Shown: positions 1 through 5,374 of the stretch, piece by piece
Layout: each line of letters opens with the position of its first letter
How positions within the stretch are numbered: position 1 is the stretch's first letter
Assembly (NCBI GenBank): GCA_025998595.1
Contig: BNWE01000086.1
Coordinates: 1 to 5,616, forward strand
Reading direction: 5' to 3'
Length of the DNA stretch: 5,616 nucleotides
From: Alphaproteobacteria bacterium
GTDB taxonomy: Bacteria; Pseudomonadota; Alphaproteobacteria; UBA3830
Translations under genes and position numbers: made by a program
Notes under the pieces: generated by a model
Databases searched by the model: none
Seen by the model: the letters and a program-made list of their open reading frames with translations, nothing else
Told to the model about the DNA's origin: nothing

Positions 1-36
1 CTCACAAAAAATAGACCACCTAATTAGGTTGCATAA

Positions 37-65
37 ATAGTACCATATCAAAAACGTAACATCAA
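37..65 (-). promoter_or_regulatory. candidate sigma-70 promoter firing off the left edge
   Basis: On the minus strand a TTGATG hexamer (60-65) is followed after exactly 17 nt by TACTAT (37-42). Each matches the sigma-70 consensus at four of six positions. The predicted start of transcription, near 30, falls at the edge of the perfect 12-bp palindrome ACCTAATTAGGT (18-29), which could be an operator. No gene served by this promoter is visible, because it would lie left of the window. The surroundings are very AT-rich, where chance matches are common, so this is only a weak candidate. Confidence 0.25.
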
Positions 66-121
66 GATATATTTTTATTTTTTTCTATTTTTTCTTATCT
101 AGGGGGTAATTTCATGCGGAG

Positions 122-409
122 TTAGGGCCTAAACTTTTCCTGAAATACACCTGGATCTAATGCCCGAAATAATCTCCAATATGTGTCATCGCTTGGAACT
201 CCATTCTTGTAGGGAAAATACCTCTTCAAAAAATTCTCGTGGGTTTTCCCAAATAATTCAACTTCTTCCCAGCCGTCTGATCCTCCTATGTAAGCGCAAA
301 AAACCGCAAACAAAATCTCTGATAACACATGTAACTGATTCCTACTCGACCTCGGATCTTCTATCTCTCCAAAATAATCTAAAAACGAATCTTTAACCTC
401 TGCTTCCAT
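122..409 (-). pseudogene. ISAs1-family transposase, N-terminal fragment (remnant)
   Basis: The 95 residues match the start of ISAs1/H-repeat-type transposases (the DDE_Tnp_1-associated N-terminal domain). Visible landmarks are an early FxxIEDPR segment, a LSEILFAVFCAYIGG helix, GWEEVELFGKTHENFLKRYF, and GVPSDDTYWRLFRALDP before a final FQEKF. Full-length members are about 370-380 residues, so roughly three quarters is missing, including the whole DDE catalytic core, and the protein cannot transpose. Reading stops at a TAA shortly after the last family-like residues, and the DNA beyond (1-121) shows no transposase coding in any frame. That indicates a deletion or later insertion near position 121-135 rather than a single frameshift. 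The start is supported by a GAAGGA Shine-Dalgarno on the minus strand (418-423), 8 nt from the ATG. Confidence 0.85.
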
Positions 410-493
410 AACAACAATCCTTCAAATACTTTCATAGATTGTTCACTATTTCTTCTTCCTCTCATACTAAAATTTTTCATGAGGCCGCCATGC
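122..493 (-). mobile_element. 5' end of a truncated ISAs1-type insertion sequence
   Basis: This segment holds the transposase remnant plus its upstream leader and left terminal repeat. The repeat (474-493, read on the minus strand) differs at one of 20 positions from the terminal repeat of the neighbouring small element at 502-737. ISAs1-family ends typically start CAGGG; here the terminus reads CATGG, so one base may have decayed. About 65 bp separates the terminal repeat from the transposase start codon, a normal layout for the family. The opposite end is absent, so the element cannot move as a unit. Confidence 0.7.
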
Positions 494-521
494 TCGCTCC
501 AGCAGGGCGGCCTCATGAAAA
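474..521. repeat. long inverted repeat formed by two abutting element ends
   Basis: Positions 474-494 pair with 501-521: a 21-bp stem with one mismatch (A490 against G505) around a six-base loop (495-500). The outer arms contain TTTTCATGAGGCCGCC and its complement. It looks like a transcription terminator, but the T-tract is on the 5' side and the A-tract on the 3' side on both strands, the reverse of an intrinsic terminator. The better explanation is two IS-type termini lying head to head, since the same 20-mer recurs at 718-737. The extruded hairpin could still affect transcription. Confidence 0.8.
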
Positions 522-737
522 TTATTGGTGATTTTTTTGTTGATATTTCAGATGTTTTTCTGATATTTCACCTTTTTTTATCGCATGCCGCTGTGGCAAA
601 AAGCAATTGATCAGCTGGTATCTTTGCTACTTTTTTATGTGTTTTTATATCATGTAAGTCCGCTGTATGAGGCCTTAATGTTTGAAATTGCTCAAATACC
701 AACAAAAAACTTGATCGTTTTCATGAGGCCGCCCTGC
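502..737. mobile_element. 236-bp MITE-like non-autonomous element with ISAs1-type ends
   Basis: The ends are a perfect 20-bp inverted repeat, GCAGGGCGGCCTCATGAAAA at 502-521 with its complement at 718-737. A second inverted block lies further in: 533-548 against 694-709, identical at 15 of 16 positions. The termini start CAGGG after one base, typical of the ISAs1 family, and match the end of the adjacent truncated IS at 19 of 20 positions. The interior is AT-rich and carries a direct repeat of TGATATTTCA (541-550 and 561-570). No transposase-like coding is present. I infer a miniature element mobilised in trans by the IS. No convincing 8-10 bp target duplication is visible at its edges (493-502 against 737-746), so insertion may have been followed by rearrangement. 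Confidence 0.65.
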
Positions 738-812
738 GTCACGTTGGCTGTTGTATTATTTCGTTTTATATGTTACGTATACTTGATTTTCTGTTGGACG
801 CTTAGCTCGTAA
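738..812 (+). pseudogene. possible C-terminal stub of potH
   Basis: Immediately after the small mobile element one frame stays open for 24 codons and ends in TAA (810-812), 23 nt before potI. It encodes a hydrophobic stretch beginning VTLAVVLF and running through a membrane-like segment to a short polar tail. The last transmembrane helix of PotH in E. coli begins similarly (VASAVAIIM), and potH normally lies directly upstream of potI with a short gap. I infer that the mobile element replaced the rest of potH. The resemblance is short and could be chance in an AT-rich spacer. In the same frame the reading continues upstream across the element to an ATG at 585, but that composite frame looks non-genic. 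Confidence 0.3.
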
Positions 813-835
813 GCCTTCTGACAAAGGAGTAAAAC

Positions 836-1642
836 ATGCGCATAACGTGGTCGAAAATTGTATTAACCTTCGGATATCTGTTTCTCTATTTCCCATTGAT
901 ATGCATTGTGATTTATTCGTTTAACGAATCGAGATTTGTTACGGTATGGTCTGGCTTCTCGCTGAAATGGTATAAGGCGCTGATGTCCAATCCAATTATG
1001 CTGAGAGCCACGGTAACTAGTCTGAAGATAGCCTGTATATCGGCCACCATATCGGTAATATTGGGAACCATTGCCGCCACAGTAATCACAAGATTTTCAA
1101 GATTTCGCGGTAAATCGCTTTTTGTTGGTACAATCGCCGCTCCGTTGGTTATGCCGGAAGTCGTTATGGGGCTTTCTCTACTAATGCTTTTCGTGGGAAT
1201 GGAAAAACATTTCGGATGGCCTAGTGGAGGAGGCACAACAACTGTCATAATAGCACACATTACGTTGACGCTATCCTACGTAACAATGGTGGTGCAGGCT
1301 CGTCTGCAGGATCTGGATAAATCCATAGAAGAAGCTGCTCTGGATCTGGGAGCATCTCCACTGAAAGTGTTTTTCGTAATAACATTGCCGATGATCTCCA
1401 CTAGTATCGTGGTGGGATGGCTGCTGGCGTTTGCTCTATCTCTGGATGACGTTGTGATAGCGAGTTTCGTCGCTGGACCAGGCTCCACTACTCTCCCCAT
1501 GATAGTTTTTTCCAGTCTGAGGTTTGGAATAACTCCCGAAGTTAACGCTCTTGCAACTATTTTGATGACTGTTCTCTCAATTGGTGCCATAATATCTGCT
1601 GTGTGCATATATAAGAAGAAGCAAAAGATGGATCTTATATAA
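836..1642 (+). CDS. potI: putrescine ABC transporter, inner-membrane permease PotI
   Basis: This 268-residue protein is one of the two membrane permeases of the PotFGHI putrescine importer. It pairs with PotH to form the channel, driven by the PotG ATPase and fed by the binding protein PotF. The match to PotI rather than PotC is strong: early LYFPLICIVIYSFNESR, then a segment equivalent to APLVMPEVVMGLSLL, GWPSGGG, and the PotI signature SLDDVVIASFVAGPGSTTLP. The ABC-permease EAA loop that contacts the ATPase is intact at residues 166-185 (EAALDLG to ITLP). About six membrane segments are expected, near residues 9-30, 62-85, 97-118, 135-155, 180-205 and 237-260. A canonical AAAGGAG Shine-Dalgarno precedes the ATG. 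Length is normal (E. coli PotI is about 281). PotF, PotG and an intact PotH are not in the window; the upstream side is occupied by mobile elements, so activity depends on partners encoded elsewhere. Confidence 0.93.
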   Translation: MRITWSKIVLTFGYLFLYFPLICIVIYSFNESRFVTVWSGFSLKWYKALMSNPIMLRATVTSLKIACISATISVILGTIAATVITRFSRFRGKSLFVGTIAAPLVMPEVVMGLSLLMLFVGMEKHFGWPSGGGTTTVIIAHITLTLSYVTMVVQARLQDLDKSIEEAALDLGASPLKVFFVITLPMISTSIVVGWLLAFALSLDDVVIASFVAGPGSTTLPMIVFSSLRFGITPEVNALATILMTVLSIGAIISAVCIYKKKQKMDLI

Positions 1643-1654
1643 GGGAGATAAAAA

Positions 1655-2446
1655 GTGAAACCATACGTTATTGTGTTCGGAAATGAAAAAGGCGGAACTG
1701 GAAAGTCCACGTTGGCTGTGCATCTCTCTGTTTATTTGCTACATGCCGGCTTTAGTGTGGGAACCGTGGATACCGATGCACGACAAGGTACGTTAACCCA
1801 ATACCTGGAACATCGAAGCCGATCTACACTGCACTTGAAATTGCCGGAGCACGTCATCGTTCCCAAAAGTACGCTTGAAAATAAAACGGACGCCATGGCA
1901 GATGATTCTCGGCGCTTCAATGAAGCAATAGAGAAATTATCAAATTGCAACTACATTGTAATAGATACTCCCGGCAACGACACGTTTCTGTCTCAGTTTG
2001 CCCATTCGTTTGCGGATACTCTGATTACTCCCCTAAACGAAAGTTTCATTGATTTGGATGTGCTGGTGAAAGTCTCCGGAGATGACATCAAAACGATGCG
2101 TCCAAGTATATACGCCGAAATGGTATGGAATCAAAGAAAAGAAAGAGCCAAAAACGGTCTAAAGCCGATAGATTGGATTGTCGTAAAAAATCGCCTAAAT
2201 ACTTTATATAGCAAAAACAGAGGCGATATAAACGTCGTGCTGGAAGCGTTAGCCAAAAGAATAGGCTTTAGGCTTGGTGCTGGATTTTGTGAGCGCGTGA
2301 TCTTTCGTGAGCTGTTTCTGGCCGGTTCAACTTTGCTGGATGTGGCTCAGGGACAGCAGCTGAGTTTATCGCATGTCTCTGCAAGACAGGAACTTCGGGA
2401 ATTGATTGATTTCATGAAATTGCCTGGTATGACGGCGGCAGCGTAG
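1655..2446 (+). CDS. mipZ: MipZ, ParA-like ATPase positioning the division plane
   Basis: MipZ is a cytoplasmic P-loop ATPase of the ParA/MinD superfamily. In Caulobacter it binds ParB at the chromosome poles, forms a nucleotide-dependent gradient and blocks FtsZ assembly away from midcell. The 263 residues show all expected motifs. These are the deviant Walker A KGGTGKST at 12-19 with the leading GNEKGG typical of MipZ, Walker A' DTDARQ at 39-44, and Walker B YIVIDTPGND at 100-109. Further MipZ-specific stretches are TPLNESFIDLDVL, VWNQRKERA, DWIVVKNRL, LAKRIGFRLGAGFCERVIFRELF and TLLDV. These distinguish it from plasmid ParA or chromosomal Soj. Length matches Caulobacter MipZ (about 276). 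The start is GTG, chosen because a GGGAG Shine-Dalgarno (1643-1647) lies 7 nt upstream and the protein begins at the usual place before the P-loop. It follows potI by 12 nt, so cotranscription is likely. No parB is nearby. Confidence 0.93.
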   Translation: MKPYVIVFGNEKGGTGKSTLAVHLSVYLLHAGFSVGTVDTDARQGTLTQYLEHRSRSTLHLKLPEHVIVPKSTLENKTDAMADDSRRFNEAIEKLSNCNYIVIDTPGNDTFLSQFAHSFADTLITPLNESFIDLDVLVKVSGDDIKTMRPSIYAEMVWNQRKERAKNGLKPIDWIVVKNRLNTLYSKNRGDINVVLEALAKRIGFRLGAGFCERVIFRELFLAGSTLLDVAQGQQLSLSHVSARQELRELIDFMKLPGMTAAA

Positions 2447-2487
2447 TCCATGATGTTTTATTGTTATTGTAGTTATTGGAGTTAGTT

Positions 2488-3795
2488 TTGTCCTGCATTG
2501 TTCAAAAATTCGGTGGTACTTCTGTTGCAACGCTGGATAGAATAAAAAACGTCGCCCGTATCGTTTCCAACGCAAAAAAAAAGCATCAAAACATTGTGGT
2601 TGTGGTGTCCGCAATGGCTGGAGTAACCAACAAATTTGTGCAATATGCCGGTGGAATGAATGCCTACGAGGGAAATCCCGAGTACGATAGCGTTGTATCG
2701 TCCGGAGAGCTCGTTACGGCAGGCCTCATGGCAATTGCTCTGGGAAATGTCGGATTAAACGCTCGATCCTACGCTTCCTGGCAGGTTCCCATCTTTACGG
2801 ATAGTAACTTTGGTCATGCGGTAATACAAAATGTGGATCCGTCCAATTTATTGGCAGACATGGAAAACGGGATTATACCTGTGGTGTGTGGATTCCAGGG
2901 AGTTAGCGCAAATAATCGAGTGACCACTCTGGGTAGAGGAGGATCTGACCTCACCGCAGTTGCGGTTGCGTCGGCCGTTAATGCAGAGGTGTGCGAAATA
3001 TATTCCGATGTGGACGGCGTATATACCACGGATCCCAATTTATATGCGGAAGCAAAACGACTGGACAACATCGGCTACTACGAAATGCTGGAGATGTCTG
3101 CTCATGGCGCAAAGGTCATGCAGGAGCAATCGGTTGCCTATGCCCTGAAGAAAAACGTAAAAATCAAAGTGGTGTCAAGTTTTTCCGAAAGCGATGGTAC
3201 GATTATCTCCGAAAAAAGCTCCGGAAAAAAATTCTGTGGATTATCCGTGATCCCTACACTATCGCAAATCAAAGTGGTTGCACCTAGCATGACGCTGGAC
3301 TCACTAATGGCTTTGCTACCAACTGAAACGTGTGTGCTATGTGCTTGCAATGCTGAAGCTGGATCGACAAGGGTAAACGGATCCAACGTCACGCCAGGGA
3401 TGATCCCTGACCACACTTACTCACACAGAAACAGCCTCAACGTTGAAGTTGAAGTTGACCCTCGCATACGTTTCAGAAAGGCAGAAAACGGATCCAGCAT
3501 CATGCTGGCGGTTGATAAGAAGAAGGTTCATGCGGTTCTTAATATTCTGAAGAAATGTGATTCCGTTCTGCGAGCGAAGCAGGAGCTTATGCCAAAGCCT
3601 GTTTCCAAAATCACTGTGGTTTCCGCTAATAATTCCGAGGATATTGCGAAAGATCTGGTGGCAGAACTCGAAAGACATAAGTTGGAAACAGTTCATTATT
3701 TTGTTAATACTTATGGAACGAATTTAATTATTCCAAGTGATAAGTTGGTCGAGACCGTTGCCCTATTGCATAGATATTGTGAGTTGGATAAATGA
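2488..3795 (+). CDS. lysC: aspartate kinase (aspartokinase) LysC
   Basis: The enzyme phosphorylates L-aspartate to 4-phospho-L-aspartate, the first step toward diaminopimelate, lysine, threonine and methionine. In a reduced endosymbiont its main use may be peptidoglycan precursor supply. The kinase half (about 1-245 of 435 residues) is fully conserved: KFGGTS at 7-12, VSAMAGVTN, SSGELVTAG with E74, TTLGRGGSD at 146-154, EIYSDVDGVYTTDP at 170-183, and MSAHGAKVMQ. The C-terminal ACT regulatory half is much more divergent. It also contains about 37 extra residues (297-333) that look like an in-frame insertion, reported separately. I start at TTG 2488, giving SCIVQKFGG, because a GGAG (2478-2481) sits 6 nt upstream and homologues begin at this distance from KFGG; a TTG at 2476 is the alternative. 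It follows mipZ by 41 nt and overlaps the next gene by ATGA. Confidence 0.92.
   Translation: MSCIVQKFGGTSVATLDRIKNVARIVSNAKKKHQNIVVVVSAMAGVTNKFVQYAGGMNAYEGNPEYDSVVSSGELVTAGLMAIALGNVGLNARSYASWQVPIFTDSNFGHAVIQNVDPSNLLADMENGIIPVVCGFQGVSANNRVTTLGRGGSDLTAVAVASAVNAEVCEIYSDVDGVYTTDPNLYAEAKRLDNIGYYEMLEMSAHGAKVMQEQSVAYALKKNVKIKVVSSFSESDGTIISEKSSGKKFCGLSVIPTLSQIKVVAPSMTLDSLMALLPTETCVLCACNAEAGSTRVNGSNVTPGMIPDHTYSHRNSLNVEVEVDPRIRFRKAENGSSIMLAVDKKKVHAVLNILKKCDSVLRAKQELMPKPVSKITVVSANNSEDIAKDLVAELERHKLETVHYFVNTYGTNLIIPSDKLVETVALLHRYCELDK
3376..3486 (+). repeat. 111-bp in-frame insertion in lysC bounded by a direct repeat
   Basis: AAACGGATCCA occurs at 3375-3385 and again at 3486-3496, exactly 111 nt (37 codons) apart and in the same reading frame, encoding NGSN and NGSS. 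The segment between encodes residues with no counterpart in the first ACT domain of ordinary aspartokinases. It holds a perfect 15-bp palindrome, CAGGGATGATCCCTG (3395-3409), the palindrome TCAACGTTGA (3437-3446) and a GTTGAA iteration (3442-3458). Deleting one repeat unit would leave a normal aspartokinase of about 398 residues. This resembles in-frame element insertion of the rickettsial palindromic element type, but I do not recognise the sequence as a known family. Confidence 0.5.
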
Positions 3796-4802
3796 AAAAA
3801 TACGAAAAAATCAAAAAGATGATGGATCGCGGATGCCGAATTCTCGGATCAGATTATGCGATTCTCGGTGGTGCCATGACCTGGATTTCGGAGTCGAATC
3901 TGGTGTCGGCAATGTCCAACGCCGGAATGTTTGGAGTTCTGGCGTCCGGAGCCATGGACGGCGATCTTCTGAAAAACGAAATCACCCTGACTCAATCCAA
4001 AACCGAACGCAATTTTGGCGTGAACATCATTCTCATGAATCCGAAACTGCACGACCTAATCGATGTGTGCGGCGAGAAAAAAGTTTCGCATATGATTTTG
4101 GCGGGAGGAATTCCGGACAAGGAATTGATGGAAAAAATCCACTCCTATGGTATTCAGGTTTTTTCCTTTGCGCCATCGCTGTCCGTCGCCAAAAGATTGT
4201 TCAAACATGGATTGGATTGTCTGATTATCGAAGGAAGCGAAGCCGGCGGACATGTGGGGCCAACGTCCACAATGGTGTTGGTGCAGGAAATCATGCTGAA
4301 TATGAGTGAGTATCCGATTTTCGTGGCCGGTGGAATTCTGCGCGGAGAGGTCTTCGCCAGCATGCTGCAGTTGGGAGCCGTCGGATGCCAGTTGGGAACG
4401 GTCTTCGCCTGTGCTCAAGAATCATTGGCGCACGAAAACTTCAAGAAGGCGCTCTTCCGCGCAAATGCAAAAGATGCCGTAACGCCGGTTCAATTGGACA
4501 AGAAATTCCCGGTGTCTCCGGTGCGCGCCATCGAAAATATCGGCACAAACGAATTCATCGCTCGCCAGAAGGAAGTTCTTCGGAAATTCGAATGCGGTGA
4601 AGTATCCGTGGAAGAAGGACGCTTGTCCCTAGAGCACTTCTGGGCCGGCGCTCTAAGACGAGCTGTCCAAAACGGAGATACGGAACGCGGCTCCATCATG
4701 TCTGGACAAATAGTTGGCATCGTGAAAGAAGAAAAAAGCATCCAAGACATCATCGACACAATCCTCACAGAAGCAGAGAGTTTTTTAGAGAAAATCGGAT
4801 AA
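3792..4802 (+). CDS. FabK/nitronate monooxygenase-family FMN flavoprotein (possible enoyl-ACP reductase II)
   Basis: This is a TIM-barrel FMN enzyme of the 2-nitropropane dioxygenase superfamily, 336 residues (pneumococcal FabK about 320). The N-terminal DYAILGGAMTWISESNLVSAMSNAG matches the flavin-binding start of the family. EGSEAGGHVG at 147-156 carries the conserved histidine H154, equivalent to the catalytic His of FabK, and VAGGI at 178-182 is a phosphate-binding strand. The C-terminal WAGALRRAV, NGDTERGSIMSGQIVGIV and the following helix resemble FabK (GAGALAKAV, GGSVMAGQIAGLV) more than nitronate monooxygenases. FabK performs the last reduction of type II fatty-acid elongation with NAD(P)H and FMN. 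Family membership is certain, the substrate is not: most alphaproteobacteria use FabI, and nitronate oxidation remains possible. The ATG overlaps the lysC stop as ATGA, implying translational coupling; no strong Shine-Dalgarno of its own is visible. Confidence 0.85.
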   Translation: MKKYEKIKKMMDRGCRILGSDYAILGGAMTWISESNLVSAMSNAGMFGVLASGAMDGDLLKNEITLTQSKTERNFGVNIILMNPKLHDLIDVCGEKKVSHMILAGGIPDKELMEKIHSYGIQVFSFAPSLSVAKRLFKHGLDCLIIEGSEAGGHVGPTSTMVLVQEIMLNMSEYPIFVAGGILRGEVFASMLQLGAVGCQLGTVFACAQESLAHENFKKALFRANAKDAVTPVQLDKKFPVSPVRAIENIGTNEFIARQKEVLRKFECGEVSVEEGRLSLEHFWAGALRRAVQNGDTERGSIMSGQIVGIVKEEKSIQDIIDTILTEAESFLEKIG

Positions 4803-4840
4803 TAGCACATCTCCGTTCATTCTGATAAACGAAAGCTTAT

Positions 4841-4874
4841 ATGTCAATTCAAAAAATGCATTTTTAGTTGACAT
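4841..4874. repeat. imperfect 34-bp palindrome overlapping a promoter
   Basis: The arms ATGTCAA (4841-4847) and TTGACAT (4868-4874) flank a perfect inner palindrome AAAAATGCATTTTT (4852-4865), with unequal internal loops of four and two bases. The right arm contains the -35 hexamer of the promoter for the downstream zinc-ribbon gene, and the left arm holds an equivalent TTGACA on the minus strand. The arrangement suits an operator or a divergent -35 pair. It does not look like an intrinsic terminator, because the stem is AT-rich and no T-run follows it. Confidence 0.45.
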
Positions 4875-4896
4875 TATATTTTAAATGGTATACAAT
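4868..4896 (+). promoter_or_regulatory. near-consensus sigma-70 promoter
   Basis: A perfect TTGACA (4868-4873) is followed after exactly 17 nt by TACAAT (4891-4896), which matches the -10 consensus at five of six positions. Transcription would start near 4903 and give a leader of about 50 nt before the zinc-ribbon gene at 4953. This is the best promoter in the window and marks the boundary between the upstream four-gene unit and the small downstream gene. Its -35 lies inside an inverted repeat, so repression by a protein bound there is possible. Confidence 0.75.
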
Positions 4897-4952
4897 AATA
4901 CTATATTGTGCATCATATGATGTATGGTAGATTGTTTTATGGGATGAAAAAT

Positions 4953-5201
4953 ATGTTTATTATATTCGGCACAAAAGTAACAGAGAAAAATGTTGGAACA
5001 TTTCAAATTGGATGCGGTGTGTGCAGAAGAGAAGACGTTTTAGATGTTGTAAAAGTCACGACTTGGTTTTCGCTCTTTTTTATACCGACGATTCCAATAA
5101 AGAGGAGGTATTACCTAAAATGTCCCATATGTGGAAATTACTTTGAGGGAATAAAAAAAGATGAGCACGGAAACTTTGAATACATAACTGAAGATCAATA
5201 G
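4953..5201 (+). CDS. small zinc-ribbon protein
   Basis: An 82-residue protein with two CxxC knuckles: CGVC early and CPIC about 45 residues later. Together they form a four-cysteine zinc ribbon of the kind found in short bacterial zinc-ribbon proteins beginning MFxIFGxK. Between them lies a hydrophobic, aromatic stretch (TTWFSLFFIPTIPIKRRYY) characteristic of that family. It may pack against the ribbon or peripherally against the membrane. The C-terminus is short and acidic. The function of the family is unknown to me, and binding of nucleic acid or protein partners would be a guess. The start ATG 4953 is chosen because homologues begin at MFIIFG and a GGGA lies 8 nt upstream (4941-4944). In-frame alternatives are ATG 4944 or GTG 4908, but 4908 would leave almost no untranslated leader. 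It is monocistronic, with its own strong promoter. Confidence 0.75.
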   Translation: MFIIFGTKVTEKNVGTFQIGCGVCRREDVLDVVKVTTWFSLFFIPTIPIKRRYYLKCPICGNYFEGIKKDEHGNFEYITEDQ

Positions 5202-5259
5202 TTTAGGTCACTTTTTTGGTCTCGTACAAAAGTTTTTGTGGAATTTTCGCTCAATTTCT

Positions 5260-5296
5260 CGTCATCCAGAGGAGCGAAGGCCCGTAGGAATCCAGA
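5260..5296. repeat. REP-like intergenic repeat unit (candidate)
   Basis: The segment begins CGTCATCC, contains GAGGAGCGAAGG and ends GGAATCCAGA. This frame is shared with dispersed intergenic repeats of many proteobacteria that start CGTCAT and end AATCCAG. ATCCAGA occurs at both ends (5264-5270 and 5290-5296). Only one copy is in the window, so repetitiveness in the genome is inferred from resemblance alone. Confidence 0.35.
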
Positions 5297-5374
5297 ATTA
5301 CGAAGTCCGTACTTTGTTTGCCGCAGGGCGTGCACATATCCAACAAAAAAATCAAAAATATCTTTCAAAATCGC

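Noticed and set aside
474..521. Hairpin considered as an intrinsic transcription terminator
   Set aside because: T-run precedes and A-run follows the stem on both strands, the wrong polarity. The sequence is explained better as two mobile-element ends.
568..711. Minus-strand frame of about 45-50 codons inside the MITE containing AKIPADQLLF
   Set aside because: No ATG at a sensible place, no Shine-Dalgarno and no family recognised; a non-autonomous element of this size is not expected to code.
744..772. TTGGCT-N17-TATATG as a promoter for potI
   Set aside because: Only four of six matches in each box within an AT-rich stretch that may be former potH coding sequence; too weak to call.
585..812. 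75-codon plus-strand frame spanning the MITE interior and the spacer before potI
   Set aside because: It crosses the MITE terminal repeat and has no recognisable domain. Only the last 24 codons are entertained, as a possible potH stub.
2476..2487. TTG at 2476 as the lysC start
   Set aside because: It overlaps the GGAG Shine-Dalgarno that serves TTG 2488, and it would extend the protein beyond the usual distance to KFGG.
4825..4840. ATAA ... TTAT mini-hairpin after the FabK-like gene as a terminator
   Set aside because: Four-base AT stem without a T-run; not a credible intrinsic terminator.
4908..4952. GTG 4908 as the start of the zinc-ribbon gene
   Set aside because: It lies only about five bases from the predicted transcription start, and the extra N-terminal residues (HHMMYGRLFYG) do not fit the family, which begins at MFIIFG.
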